Assembly (NCBI RefSeq): GCF_003024715.1
Contig: NZ_PYLO01000001.1
Coordinates: forward strand, 868,001-932,000
Origin: Clostridium fessum
GTDB lineage: Bacteria; Bacillota; Clostridia; Lachnospirales; Lachnospiraceae
Direction of reading: 5' to 3'
DNA length: 64,000 bases
Part shown: one piece after another, positions 17,293 to 25,503 of the stretch
Layout: each line of letters begins with the position of its first letter
How positions within the stretch are numbered: position 1 is the first letter of the stretch
Made by a program: the position numbers and the translations under genes
Notes under the pieces: generated by a model
Database searches by the model: none
Told to the model about the DNA's origin: nothing
Seen by the model: the letters and a program-made list of their open reading frames with translations, nothing else

Positions 17293-17830
17293 TGTCTTTC
17301 TCACTTTCTGCAGCTTCCTGCTGCTCTTTCGTTTTATCTTCCATTGGTATGTGATACTGCTCGGAAAGTCTCTTCAAAAGCAGTTCGACCATGCGTCCCG
17401 GCTCCGGGAGGTTGCAAACAGGCTTCTTCAGCTCATGTGCTCTTTTGATCTCCGCCGCCATCCCCTCGGATATGGTTTCGCCGAACACCCACACTTCATC
17501 AGCTGCTTCCAGCCACTCCATTCCGAATCGGATTCCTGTCGCACGCTCCTGTGCGTCCTCATCCTTTAAGAACTGAGTAAAATACAGATGCGGAGCCAGT
17601 GGCAGGACTCCCATTGTGGCCAGAATCCTGCAGGCGGTCTTTGCCCTCTGGATGTTTGCCTCCATCTGTGTCTTCCTGCACGGCGGGTCATTTGCTGTCG
17701 GTCGGTACGGCGAGCAGATAAAAATCTTCTTCGGTGCCGATGCCAGCGGGAACCCGCCGGGCGGACGAGCCTCCTTAGAACCTCCTATCTTGGCGGTTGC
17801 ATTCGCCATATTCATGCGTTCTGCTTTCAT
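17282..17830 (-). CDS. DUF4406/deoxyribosyltransferase-like protein
   Basis: A 182-residue protein with the nucleoside 2-deoxyribosyltransferase-like fold seen in DUF4406 and related proteins. Marks are KKIFICSPYRP at the start of the fold, NIQRAKTACRILATMG, LAPHLYFTQFL, GMEWLEAADEVWVFGE and the closing GMAAEIKRAHEL. Start at 17830 follows GGAGG. Members may hydrolyse or transfer deoxyribosyl groups of nucleotides, so a role in phage nucleotide metabolism is plausible but unproven. The C-terminal 30 residues are charged and overlap the next gene. The fold assignment is fairly sure, the reaction is not. Confidence 0.75.
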   Translation of the reverse strand: MKAERMNMANATAKIGGSKEARPPGGFPLASAPKKIFICSPYRPTANDPPCRKTQMEANIQRAKTACRILATMGVLPLAPHLYFTQFLKDEDAQERATGIRFGMEWLEAADEVWVFGETISEGMAAEIKRAHELKKPVCNLPEPGRMVELLLKRLSEQYHIPMEDKTKEQQEAAESEKDNGE

Positions 17831-17911
17831 AGGTTTTTCCTCCTGTCGATGTACTTGAGAAGTGGTCCTCTCATAAAGCGCACGATTTTCGACCAAAAGT
17901 TAAGTAGTTCA

Positions 17912-18664
17912 TCAAAAACTTTTTCGGATTTTTTTGAGAGCACCCTGCATCGAATAATGAACAGCAGGCTTTGACATCCCCAACTCCTCTGCAATCTCCT
18001 GCAGCGTCATACCTTTATAGAAGTAAAGCTGAATCACCTCTGTCTGCCGCTCGGTCAGCTTACTCATGGCTGCATACAGCTTCCGCAGTTCCTCATCTGC
18101 CAATATTTCAGCGTTTTCTTTTTCCATGAAGTCGATCATGGCAGCATCCGTCCAGTCAGAACCATCGCAAACCAAAGCAAATTCTTCATAGTCACGGCTG
18201 ATTTTGTTGCGATTATTTTCCAGGCGACGCTCACCCTCCATAACCAACCGCACAGACCACTCTGCTTCCTCAAACACCTCTGCTGGAACCACCTGATAGG
18301 TGCCATCTGTGAAATCATAGCGGTAATCCCCACAGCGATTCACATCCAGCACCGTATGAGCACCATCTGCCTCGTACACTGCATAGCCATTTTCATAGGC
18401 AGTAACGACTGCGCCATTCACCATTGCCCTTGCGACTGCAACCGGATGCATTGCCATAAGCTGCTTGTAACCTGGGATTTTCTTCTCCAATACCAGTTCC
18501 ACACGCTCTTTCAGTTCATGCAGGGTAATGTGTACGTTCAAAGCCGTCTGGTCGACTGCCTGCGCCGCATTCTCCACAATCTGGTCAACCATTTTCGGCT
18601 GGCAGATCTCCATCACGCCTACGCCACCATTGATTGCTACTGCTCCAGTCATCATGTTCATCAT
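17912..18664 (-). CDS. sigma-70 region 4-like regulator
   Basis: A 250-residue protein. The last 55 residues are a clear sigma region 4-type helix-turn-helix: LTERQTEVIQLYFYKGMT, then LQEIAEELGMSKPAVHYSM. The N-terminal 190 residues contain helices and a beta-rich part (YENGYAVYEADG) not known to me from sigma factors. The start is the first ATG of a double ATG at 18664, 5 bases behind GGACAG; a longer frame to 18757 lacks a binding site. It may turn on the early operon downstream of it. A structured leader with a possible short peptide (18661 to 18879) precedes it. Confidence 0.7.
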   Translation of the reverse strand: MMNMMTGAVAINGGVGVMEICQPKMVDQIVENAAQAVDQTALNVHITLHELKERVELVLEKKIPGYKQLMAMHPVAVARAMVNGAVVTAYENGYAVYEADGAHTVLDVNRCGDYRYDFTDGTYQVVPAEVFEEAEWSVRLVMEGERRLENNRNKISRDYEEFALVCDGSDWTDAAMIDFMEKENAEILADEELRKLYAAMSKLTERQTEVIQLYFYKGMTLQEIAEELGMSKPAVHYSMQGALKKIRKSF

Positions 18665-18801
18665 TTTTCTGTCCTTTCCCCCGGACTTCTGGGAGGGAAA
18701 GATACCGAAGCAGGATGCAGATGAGGCACCAAACCATCTGGCAAGGCTGTGAAACACAAAAAGCCCGATTCCAGAGATAGGTAGAGTAATCCCATTCGCA
18801 T
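18661..18801 (-). CDS. possible leader peptide
   Basis: A 46-codon frame with GGAGGT 7 bases before its second ATG (18795). Its stop overlaps the start of the sigma-like gene. It runs through the right arm of the hairpin at 18764 to 18879, so its translation could open that hairpin. The peptide starts MRMGLLYLSLESGF and has no known domain. It is low confidence as a protein; the ribosome binding site is its main support. Confidence 0.35.
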   Translation of the reverse strand: MRMGLLYLSLESGFLCFTALPDGLVPHLHPASVSFPPRSPGERTEK

Positions 18802-18879
18802 ACCTCCAGCACCAGCAAATAAATCGCTGTACTGTGAGGTTCTGCTATGGTATCCTTCGCCTGCTCTAGAATCGGGCTT
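18764..18879 (-). terminator. long-range hairpin in leader of sigma-like gene
   Basis: AAGCCCGATTCTAGAG pairs with CTCTGGAATCGGGCTT (one mismatch) around about 85 bases; TTTTTGTGTTT follows the second arm on the minus strand. It is terminator-like and lies ahead of the sigma-like gene, so an attenuator is possible. Confidence 0.55.
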
Positions 18880-19092
18880 ACGATATTTTTATTTGTCCGA
18901 GAGAGTGCCGACAGATTCATACTCTGTGGTTCTGTGGGCTTGTCCCTTGAACTGACTATATGATAACAAAATGACGGTCTCTTGCAGATTTCAGACTTGA
19001 CACACTTTGGGGTCAAATTTGATACATTTTTGAATTCACGACATTATGGGCATAAAAAAAGACCGCACAGCTTGATTTGTACTGTACGATCT

Positions 19093-19440
19093 TCAAATTG
19101 CCACTTTCCGCTCTTTAAGCAGATAGCAGTCGATGCTTTCTCTCACCATCTCCTGATGCATGGGGTTCAGCATATCGTATTTTTCCTGAATGGATGTGTC
19201 TGCACAAGGAGGCTCATCTTCTTCGTCCATCAGTGTATCCATCGACACACCGAGGGCTCTGGCAAACCGCTTCAGCATCACGCAATTTATCACACCACGT
19301 TCACCGTTTTCAATTCCGGAAATATTGGCGCGGTCAATGTCCACAGCATCGCTGAGGTCTTTTTGTGACCAGCCTTTCTGTTTACGATATTTTCTGATAT
19401 TCTGACCAATAATATACTCATCACTGTGAATATCGACCAC
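19093..19440 (-). CDS. XRE-family transcriptional regulator
   Basis: A 115-residue repressor-type protein. The N-terminal helix-turn-helix spans IGQNIRKYRKQKGWSQKDLSDAV and IDRANISGIENGERGV, a typical Cro/CI (XRE) domain. The C-terminal tail is helical and acidic (MDEEDEPP, then EKYDMLNPMHQEMVRESI). I choose GTG 19440, which has AAGGGGG 8 bases upstream; the frame is open to a TTG at 19461 that overlaps the binding site. It probably controls the early phage operon or its own promoter. A strong terminator hairpin stands just upstream, insulating it from region 2. DNA-binding is sure by family; its operator is not identified. Confidence 0.85.
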   Translation of the reverse strand: MVDIHSDEYIIGQNIRKYRKQKGWSQKDLSDAVDIDRANISGIENGERGVINCVMLKRFARALGVSMDTLMDEEDEPPCADTSIQEKYDMLNPMHQEMVRESIDCYLLKERKVAI

Positions 19441-19480
19441 GCCTGACACCCCCTTTTCCAAAGCATAAACAGCAAAAAAG

Positions 19481-19549
19481 GCCGGGGCATCCCTGTGACT
19501 ATGTACTCAGATGCTACTCAAAGTACACAGTCTCTGGAATGCTCCGACC
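19481..19549 (-). terminator. strong long-stem terminator
   Basis: An imperfect stem of about 23 pairs (GG-CGG-GCAT-CC arms plus GACT-TGTAC arms) around a short loop, followed on the minus strand by TTTTTT. It probably ends transcripts from the right before the XRE gene. Confidence 0.75.
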
Positions 19550-20219
19550 CAATCCTTCTGAAAAAGGGTGTCGACAACAAGTCAGATTAAAATCTACGAT
19601 TTCTTCCTGAGCAACCCCGTACTTCGGCCTCCTATGAAATTGTTTGCGCTGATTACGCTTCTAATTAAAATCAAAATCTTCATACTATGTATTTTCCTAT
19701 CTATGTATTTGCTTTCGTTATTGGTATAGTTTCCTGCCACTTATGGGGGAAATCTCAGTTCAGTTATGTATACTAAGTGGCTTTCAGGTCAAACAGCAGG
19801 TATTTTCTACCAATTGCTGTAGTTCCGTTGAACGCTCTTATAGTATACACCCGACACCAATAATCGACAACCAAAAGTGTCCAAAAATCGACAGGTGGAT
19901 ATGTCGAATTTTAATAACTTTTTTGGTGCAAATGCACTAAAAATCAGACTTCTTTTTTATCACTCCTTAACAATTTTATCGCCTTTACGTTTATACCCCA
20001 CGCCTTTTTCAAACAGTGCATTCACAACAGAAGAACCAACACCAATGGTCATTCTTTTTGAAATTCCTGACACGGAAATCCACCATGTAAGCAATCAGTG
20101 CCACTCCCACCAAGCTGGATTTCCACTACTAAGTAATAACCCAGTATTTCATATTTTTTAGACGTCTGCGTGATGTAAAGATGCTCACGGCATCGCTCTT
20201 GTAAACTCAGATAACAAAA
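19550..20219. other. intergenic stretch, possible gene remnants
   Basis: About 670 AT-rich bases without a convincing gene. A short minus-strand frame at 19960 to 20052 (MTIGVGSSVVNALFEKG) reads like a gene fragment, but no parent can be named. An imperfect inverted pair GGAAATCCA / TGGATTTCC lies at about 20077 to 20126. Nothing else stands out. Confidence 0.4.
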
Positions 20220-20277
20220 AAGCCGAGGCAGACCCAAGACAACCTAAACTAAGGTCATCTAAAGTCTACCTCGGCTT
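20220..20277 (-). terminator. strong long-stem terminator
   Basis: AAGCCGAGGTAGAC pairs with GTCTGCCTCGGCTT (one mismatch) with further inner pairs, and TTTTTT follows on the minus strand. It lies downstream of the HTH/nuclease and small partner genes and probably ends that transcript. Confidence 0.8.
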
Positions 20278-20388
20278 ACCACGCACACTATGCTTTCCAG
20301 CATATCCGGGCAGCACCTGCAGGCAGGTGTAAATTCAATCAGGCTGGCTCACACGTCCTGCGATGAGTCAAGCGGTTACCGGGAGCAG

Positions 20389-20601
20389 TCACATCCTGAG
20401 CTGTTCCTTTTTATCTTCAAAGGTCATGTATGGACCAGAATAACATTGCTCATTAAAATCATCCAGGTACTCATACCCCTGCAATTGCCCGTTCTTCACA
20501 TAAGCAACAGCCTTACGACCATTTACAACCGCACGGGTTGCAAGGAGCACCCGCTTTCCTTGCGACGTATAAATTCCACATTTTGAAATCAATATCCTCA
20601 T
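20389..20601 (-). CDS. small partner of HTH/nuclease gene
   Basis: A 70-residue protein whose ATG at 20601 overlaps the stop of the HTH/nuclease gene (ATGA). It begins MRILISKCGIYTSQGKRVL and looks like a small beta-rich fold (GIYTSQGKRVLLATRAVV, YVKNGQLQGYEYLDDF). No known domain. The tight overlap says it is co-made with the nuclease-like protein and may modulate it. A terminator follows about 110 bases later. Confidence 0.6.
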   Translation of the reverse strand: MRILISKCGIYTSQGKRVLLATRAVVNGRKAVAYVKNGQLQGYEYLDDFNEQCYSGPYMTFEDKKEQLRM

Positions 20602-21497
20602 CTCCCATCTTGTACATTAAACACTGACTTCTCTGTTCCATCGATTCGCGGAATGCAAAATTCATCTTTCACACATCGGTTCACCGGGTCGATTAAAATA
20701 AAGGAAAAATAATCCCTTATTTTGCAGCCAGCATAATACTCTCTCGCCTGTTCAATCATAGCTACATGGTTTACTACTACTGAAACCTTAATGCCATGCT
20801 CACGAGGACTCTCCATATATGCCATCGCAAACAGCTGATTCATCTTGCCAATCGTACCCCTTCCGATTCCCGCTGTATAAGATTTACACTCAAACAGCCA
20901 TGTATCAATGCCTTCTTCTAAAAGAGCATTTGTCCGAATTGCAAAATCAGCCCTGTACTGTTTGGTTCTTGGCCAGATCATATTTTCGTAGGAAACCAAT
21001 TCTACAAAATAGCCGTTCATAAGGAACGCGTTCTGCAGCGTTTCCCTGTAAGTTTGCTCTAACATATATCCGGTAAGCGTCTTCGCTGCATTCCGTAAGA
21101 ACATATTTGATGAATTGGGATCTGGCTCAATATTCTGCTCTTCTGCGATATCCGCCAATCCAAAAACAATCTGAGATGGAGATACAACGGCTCCTTCTGT
21201 TCCAGCAGGAACAAGTTTCACCATTCCGTTTGCCGCCAACAGTTTCTCCAGTGTGACCCCACTGTTCGGATCTGCAGCCTTTGATATCGCCACCAGCACC
21301 TCATCAGAACAAGCCGTTGTGTTCTTCATATTAATAATACGGGAAATCGTCGATGTGTTTACCCCGCACTCATTCGCAAAGTCATTCATCGACCGTTCTC
21401 CCTTTGCACTCAGAACCAACTGACTCAGCACTTCTAGGTCGGCCTTTCCCGTCCGAATGTAATCAGGAAAAAGATTCGTTATCTTCTTTCTTCCCAT
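20598..21497 (-). CDS. HTH domain fused to PD-(D/E)XK-like nuclease domain
   Basis: A 299-residue protein. Start at ATG 21497, with AGGAGG 11 bases upstream; the open frame to 21560 runs through the promoter and is unlikely. Residues about 25 to 85 hold a Cro-like helix-turn-helix (MNDFANECGVNTSTISRII). The C-terminal half looks like a PD-(D/E)XK fold: YRADFAIRTN (Asp) followed by TWLFECKSY (Glu-x-Lys). Between them is a helical part with LRNAAKTLTGYMLEQ. It reads as a DNA-binding regulator that has a nuclease-like sensor or effector domain. It has its own sigma-A promoter with symmetric half-sites, so self-control is likely. It may be a repressor or a defence-type effector; function unproven. 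Confidence 0.7.
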   Translation of the reverse strand: MGRKKITNLFPDYIRTGKADLEVLSQLVLSAKGERSMNDFANECGVNTSTISRIINMKNTTACSDEVLVAISKAADPNSGVTLEKLLAANGMVKLVPAGTEGAVVSPSQIVFGLADIAEEQNIEPDPNSSNMFLRNAAKTLTGYMLEQTYRETLQNAFLMNGYFVELVSYENMIWPRTKQYRADFAIRTNALLEEGIDTWLFECKSYTAGIGRGTIGKMNQLFAMAYMESPREHGIKVSVVVNHVAMIEQAREYYAGCKIRDYFSFILIDPVNRCVKDEFCIPRIDGTEKSVFNVQDGR

Positions 21498-21521
21498 CGG
21501 TGTCACACCTCCTCTGTTTAT

Positions 21522-21550
21522 ATAGTAGCACTTTATTGCATACTTGTCAA
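21522..21550 (-). promoter_or_regulatory. sigma-A promoter for HTH/nuclease gene with operator
   Basis: On the minus strand TTGACA (21545 to 21550), 17-base spacer, TACTAT (21522 to 21527). Half-sites ATTGCATA and ATTGCGTA face each other at 21535 to 21561 across the -35 box, as expected for a self-repressing operator. Confidence 0.8.
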
Positions 21551-21660
21551 TATTACGCAATGATTTTATCTTATTGCTTTTGTTGCGTTACCAAACTCGT
21601 AGTTACGTTTTAGTAAGTCCATGTTACATCCACAGTTACATCCCATACCATAATAAAAAG

Positions 21661-21761
21661 GAACAGAAGTTCATTTCCCTCTTGACTTCTACAACTTCTT
21701 ATTGTATCATAGGAACAGAAGTTCACGAACTGTTGTTCTTAGTATATAGGAACAGTTGTTC
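21661..21761. promoter_or_regulatory. four SOS-box-like operators GAAC-N4-GTTC
   Basis: Four 12-base sites fit GAAC-N4-GTTC: 21661 to 21672 and 21713 to 21724 (GAACAGAAGTTC), 21727 to 21738 (GAACTGTTGTTC), 21750 to 21761 (GAACAGTTGTTC). This is the core of the Gram-positive LexA box. They flank the plus-strand promoter on both sides, so binding would shut it. The binder could be LexA or the XRE protein of the operon. Confidence 0.85.
21682..21710 (+). promoter_or_regulatory. sigma-A promoter of the mutagenesis operon
   Basis: TTGACT (21682 to 21687), 17-base spacer, TATCAT (21705 to 21710). It lies between the first and second SOS-like boxes and about 150 bases before the XRE gene start. Confidence 0.8.
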
Positions 21762-21855
21762 CTTGTCAAGTAGGCTTTACAAAAAATTGCTGCTTCTCAC
21801 CGGCAACTTTCCCTTCCGGCAAAAAGCAGCAAAATATCCCACATGGAGGCATGAC

Positions 21856-22350
21856 ATGAAAAAAGATACGAACTTACTAGACACTCAGGATGTCCGGGCT
21901 GAAGCAGCCACTGCACTTACACCGAATGCGACCAATGGCGAGAAGATCAAAGCTCTGCGATCCGCACAAGGTATGAGCATGGCCGAGCTCTCCAGACGAG
22001 CATCTATGTCTGATCGTGCCATCCGCTATATCGAAGCCGGCGAGCGCGAACCAAGCGTGGACGCAATCCAGAAGATTGCCGCTGCTCTTGGTGTCACGAC
22101 CGACTACTTTATGGATGATGCCACCTTCCAGAAGGAACTCAGCGATGACCAATTCTACGCTGACGTCCGTAAGAAGTATGGCTCCCGCGGTGTAGCTCAG
22201 GCAAAGAAAATAAAAGAACAGACCTCTGCCCTTTTTGCAGGCGGCGAGCTGTCCGAAGAAGATCAGGCTAATTTCATTAAGGAAATGGAAGCTCTCTTCC
22301 TTGATGCAAAAGAAGAGGCAAAAAAGTTTACTCCTAAAAAATATCTGTAA
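21856..22350 (+). CDS. XRE-family regulator of mutagenesis operon
   Basis: A 164-residue protein. The ATG at 21856 has GGAGG 8 bases upstream. The central XRE helix-turn-helix spans IKALRSAQGMSMAELSRRAS, then MSDRAIRYIEAGEREPSVDA and IAAALGVTTDYF. The N-terminal 28 residues are a flexible tail and the C-terminal part is helical with an end rich in Lys (EEAKKFTPKKYL). The next gene codes for an ImmA/IrrE metalloprotease, a pair known from ICEBs1 (ImmR/ImmA), where the protease cuts the repressor on DNA damage. Here it likely represses its own promoter and the downstream Y-family polymerase. The relation of this protein to the SOS-like boxes is inferred. Confidence 0.85.
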   Translation: MKKDTNLLDTQDVRAEAATALTPNATNGEKIKALRSAQGMSMAELSRRASMSDRAIRYIEAGEREPSVDAIQKIAAALGVTTDYFMDDATFQKELSDDQFYADVRKKYGSRGVAQAKKIKEQTSALFAGGELSEEDQANFIKEMEALFLDAKEEAKKFTPKKYL

Positions 22351-22377
22351 TCGACTTACAGAGGAAAGGAGTCGCTG

Positions 22378-23043
22378 TTGGACAACTTTGCTATTACTGC
22401 CGCCGACGCTGTAAGCCGCCGATATAAGAGCAATGACCCGGAAGCTATCATTGCCCAGCGCGCCATTAAAATTAAAGACATCCGGTTCTGCGAAGAGCTC
22501 CTTGGATTTTATACAGTACTTCTAAATTGCGAATACATCGGCATCAATCCAAACTGCTCAAAGCAACAACGCAGATCCGCACTGGCTCACGAACTTGGGC
22601 ATTCCATTTTCGACCGGAAACATGCGGCATCCGGTCAAGCTTTCCAGGATACATATTTTTATAGTCTCAGCAACGCAAAAGCAGAGCGCAGGGCAAATAC
22701 GTTTGCTGCTGAACTGCTATTGTCAGATGATGATGTACTGAAACCAATCGGCTTCTATGAATTCAACGCCGACAGGCTTCAAATGGAGGCTTCTCTGCCA
22801 ACCCACTGCTCTAGCACATACCGTGCCTTGAAATACCACGAGCTGCTGCAGGACTTTCAATACACGCATACAGGATTCGCCACCATTGAGGAGATTGCAC
22901 AGATGGCTGGAATCGAAAAAAACTTTGTTGATTTTAAACTGAACATTCTTACCGCAAAAGGCTACCAGCTTCCTGCTGTGCCAGAGCTTCAGAGCAATTT
23001 TCTGAAGGATTCCATGAAGAATTGCTCTAAATGTTACGATTAA
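22378..23043 (+). CDS. ImmA/IrrE family metallo-endopeptidase
   Basis: A 221-residue zinc protease. The motif LAHELGHSIFD at residues 69 to 79 is the HExxH zinc site; a later Glu (KAERRANTFAAELLL) is the third ligand helix. The start is TTG 22378 with AAAGGAG upstream, 27 bases after the XRE stop. ImmA-type proteases cleave their partner XRE repressor after a DNA-damage or quorum cue. The C-terminal 90 residues look like a sensor-like extension (EEIAQMAGIEKNFVDFKL). Its place just after the XRE gene supports that target. The cue cannot be read here. Confidence 0.88.
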   Translation: MDNFAITAADAVSRRYKSNDPEAIIAQRAIKIKDIRFCEELLGFYTVLLNCEYIGINPNCSKQQRRSALAHELGHSIFDRKHAASGQAFQDTYFYSLSNAKAERRANTFAAELLLSDDDVLKPIGFYEFNADRLQMEASLPTHCSSTYRALKYHELLQDFQYTHTGFATIEEIAQMAGIEKNFVDFKLNILTAKGYQLPAVPELQSNFLKDSMKNCSKCYD

Positions 23044-23061
23044 ACATGGAGGTGACTGCTT

Positions 23062-23334
23062 ATGACAAAAGAACGAGTCTATGTAAAGGTATCCTCCGAC
23101 TTTGATTCTACAGGCTATATGCAGCCGACATCAATCACATGGTCGGATGGACGTACCTTCCCAATCGAAACAGTGCGTGACTTCCGCCCTGCTGGGACTG
23201 CCGATAACGGTTACTCTGGTGACTGCTTTACTGTACTCATCCAGGGGCAGGAGAAGCACCTATTCTTTGAACACCTCGACTCACGCTTCAACGGACGATT
23301 AGGCCGATGGTTTGTCGAGAGAACCGGACATTAA
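23062..23334 (+). CDS. small conserved protein of polymerase operon
   Basis: A 90-residue protein with GGAGG before ATG 23062. It is beta-rich: VYVKVSSDFDSTGYMQPTSI, WSDGRTFPIETVRDFRPAG, and a closing LDSRFNGRLGRWFVER. It fits a small SH3-like or barrel fold seen beside Y-family polymerase genes in Firmicutes elements. Function unknown; co-expression suggests a helper of the polymerase or its regulation. It stands between the protease and polymerase genes at short spacing. Confidence 0.7.
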   Translation: MTKERVYVKVSSDFDSTGYMQPTSITWSDGRTFPIETVRDFRPAGTADNGYSGDCFTVLIQGQEKHLFFEHLDSRFNGRLGRWFVERTGH

Positions 23335-23378
23335 AAGCATTATTATGAGAACACAGTCAGAAAGGAGGAAATTGCACG

Positions 23379-24851
23379 ATGCAACGCACATATCTTGCGA
23401 TAGATCTTAAAAGCTATTACGCGAGTGCGGAATGCGCCGCTCGCCACCTCGACCCGCTTACCACAAATCTGGTCGTGGCAGATTCCTCCCGCACTGAGAA
23501 AACTATCTGTCTCTCTGTGTCTCCTTCCCTGAAAGCCTATGGCATTCCGGGTCGCGCCAGACTGTTCGAGGTCGTGCAGAAGGTCAAAGAGGTCAATACG
23601 AATCGGTTAAGGGAAGTGGTACGATTAAGAAAAGCTGTGTATAAGGACGGTAAACCATCCTTTTCCTCGGCCTCCTATGATTCCTTATCCCTTGCCACCG
23701 ACCCATCACTCGAACTCTCTTACCTCGTTGCACCACCCCGGATGGCATACTATGAAAAGGTGTCGCGACAGATTTTTGGCATCTATCTGAAATACATTGC
23801 CCCGGAGGACATCGTGGTATATTCCATCGACGAGGTGTTCATCGATGCCACCTCGTACTTATCCCACTACAACATGACAGCACACGACCTTGCCATGACA
23901 ATGATCCGGGAAGTGCTGTATACAACTGGCATTACAGCCACCGCCGGGATTGGTACGAATCTGTATCTGGCGAAGCTGGCAATGGACATCACCGCCAAAC
24001 ATGCTGCACCGGACAAGGACGGTGTTCGCATCGCTGAGCTGGATGAAGAGAGTTTCCGTTATCTCCTCTGGGATCACAAACCACTCACAGACTTCTGGAT
24101 GACTGGCCCCGGCACCGTCAAGCGACTAGAAAAACACGGCATCCATACGATGGGCGAACTGGCCTATTTCAGCACCGTCAATCAGGATATCTTATATAAG
24201 GAATTCGGCGTTGATGCTGAACTGCTGATTGATCATGCTTGGGGTCTGGAACCCTGCGGCATGAAAGAAATCAAAGCCTACAAACCCAGCACTAATAGTA
24301 TCTCCGAAGGACAGGTTCTCTCCTGCCCTTACCCATATGACAAAGCCAGAATCATTGTCATGGAGATGGCTGACAGCTTAGTATTGCAATTAACAGATAA
24401 AGGACTGGTTACGGATAGCCTGACGTTGGATGTGGGCTATGACCGGGAAAACTGTGACAGCGGAAAATATCACGGTCCGGTACACATCGATCACTACGGC
24501 CGCACCGTTCCGAAGGGTGCACATGGCAGTACGAAACTGGATAATCCAACCAACCTCGGAAGCATCCTGATCTCTGCCACAACTGAGTTATTCGAGAGAA
24601 TAGCCGATAAAACACTGACCGTAAGACGGATCACAATAGCCGCCAACCGTGTGGTCAAAGACGAGGGCTTCTTCCAAGTTGACCTATTCACAGACACGAC
24701 CAAGCTGGAAAAAGAGAAGAAGCTGCAGAATGCGATGCTAGGACTCAAGAAGAAGTTCGGCAAGAACGCCGTTCTGAAAGGAACCAACTATCTGGATGGT
24801 GCAACGATGAGGGAAAGAAATCAGCAGATAGGCGGCCACAAGGCTAAGTAA
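23379..24851 (+). CDS. Y-family DNA polymerase (UvrX/DinB-like)
   Basis: A 490-residue translesion polymerase. The first acidic site is AIDLKSYYAS (Asp 9); the second is YSIDEVFID (Asp 151, Glu 152). The HhH part includes GPGTVKRLEKHGIHTMGEL. A QVDLF string near residue 435 fits the beta-clamp binding motif. It starts at 23379 behind GGAGG. This form belongs to the UvrX/UmuC-like group found on Gram-positive mobile elements, usually beside a YolD-like gene as here. It copies over DNA lesions with low fidelity, so it raises mutation after damage. Regulation fits the four SOS-like boxes ahead of the operon. The enzyme group is certain; lesion range is not. Confidence 0.95.
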   Translation: MQRTYLAIDLKSYYASAECAARHLDPLTTNLVVADSSRTEKTICLSVSPSLKAYGIPGRARLFEVVQKVKEVNTNRLREVVRLRKAVYKDGKPSFSSASYDSLSLATDPSLELSYLVAPPRMAYYEKVSRQIFGIYLKYIAPEDIVVYSIDEVFIDATSYLSHYNMTAHDLAMTMIREVLYTTGITATAGIGTNLYLAKLAMDITAKHAAPDKDGVRIAELDEESFRYLLWDHKPLTDFWMTGPGTVKRLEKHGIHTMGELAYFSTVNQDILYKEFGVDAELLIDHAWGLEPCGMKEIKAYKPSTNSISEGQVLSCPYPYDKARIIVMEMADSLVLQLTDKGLVTDSLTLDVGYDRENCDSGKYHGPVHIDHYGRTVPKGAHGSTKLDNPTNLGSILISATTELFERIADKTLTVRRITIAANRVVKDEGFFQVDLFTDTTKLEKEKKLQNAMLGLKKKFGKNAVLKGTNYLDGATMRERNQQIGGHKAK

Positions 24852-24862
24852 GGAGGGAGAAC

Positions 24863-25315
24863 ATGGACTACAAGAACACGCCGGAAGGCAAAGCCGTCCA
24901 AAGTAAGTATGGCAAAATACTCCATGCTTCCCGTCCGGAGCCACCGCACGATCATCCCCGGATGCCGATGTCAAATCGCGCTAAAATCTTCTCTCCTTTT
25001 GCCGCCTTACGAGGCTATGAGGATGAGATTGCATCTGAAGGCAGGGATCACCTGAAAGGAAATAGAATCGAACTGTCTGAAGAAGGTAAGGAAGCTCTGA
25101 GCCAAAAGATCGGCCAACTTCGGAAGGAACAAAAGGTCACAATTAAATATTTCACGGATGGCTACTATGAAGATATAGACGGGGTACTGGATGCTGTGGA
25201 TGCGATAAGCAAAGAACTGCGAATTTACACAGGATTTATAAACGATACCGGCAAAGAGCTGCCGACCATTATTGCATTTGAAGATATATTAGAGATTGGG
25301 GTGAATATGACTTGA
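24863..25315 (+). CDS. YolD-like protein
   Basis: A 150-residue YolD-like protein. The N-terminal part (RAKIFSPFAALRGYEDEI) and the core (KVTIKYFTDGYYEDIDGVLDAV, then IAFEDILEI) match the family. YolD proteins are thought to assist the Y-family polymerase, like UmuD for UmuC; this is family-level inference. It starts 11 bases after the polymerase stop with AAGGAGG upstream, and its stop overlaps the start of the next gene (TTGA). The N-terminal 40 residues look disordered and Pro-rich. Confidence 0.85.
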   Translation: MDYKNTPEGKAVQSKYGKILHASRPEPPHDHPRMPMSNRAKIFSPFAALRGYEDEIASEGRDHLKGNRIELSEEGKEALSQKIGQLRKEQKVTIKYFTDGYYEDIDGVLDAVDAISKELRIYTGFINDTGKELPTIIAFEDILEIGVNMT

Positions 25316-25503
25316 ATTACTACTTTTGCGATGCCTGCCGCTACTGCTTCTCTGCCGAGAAGCTGCCAGATCGATGCCCTGACTGCGGAGCACAAACCTA
25401 TAAAGAGAAGTCAGCGGTGCGCTTAGCGAGTAACAATGAAATAGAGGAATTGCTTAAAATACGGAAAGAAGATAAGGAGGACATACAAAATGAAAGCACA
25501 TAA
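25312..25503 (+). CDS. rubredoxin-like zinc-ribbon protein
   Basis: A 63-residue protein starting with TTG at 25312, inside the YolD gene end. It has CDAC near the start and CPDCG at about residue 22, a rubredoxin or zinc-ribbon pattern. The second half is a charged helix (EELLKIRKEDKEDIQ). It overlaps the next gene by 14 bases. Likely a metal-binding helper; no partner is known. Confidence 0.65.
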   Translation: MNYYFCDACRYCFSAEKLPDRCPDCGAQTYKEKSAVRLASNNEIEELLKIRKEDKEDIQNEST

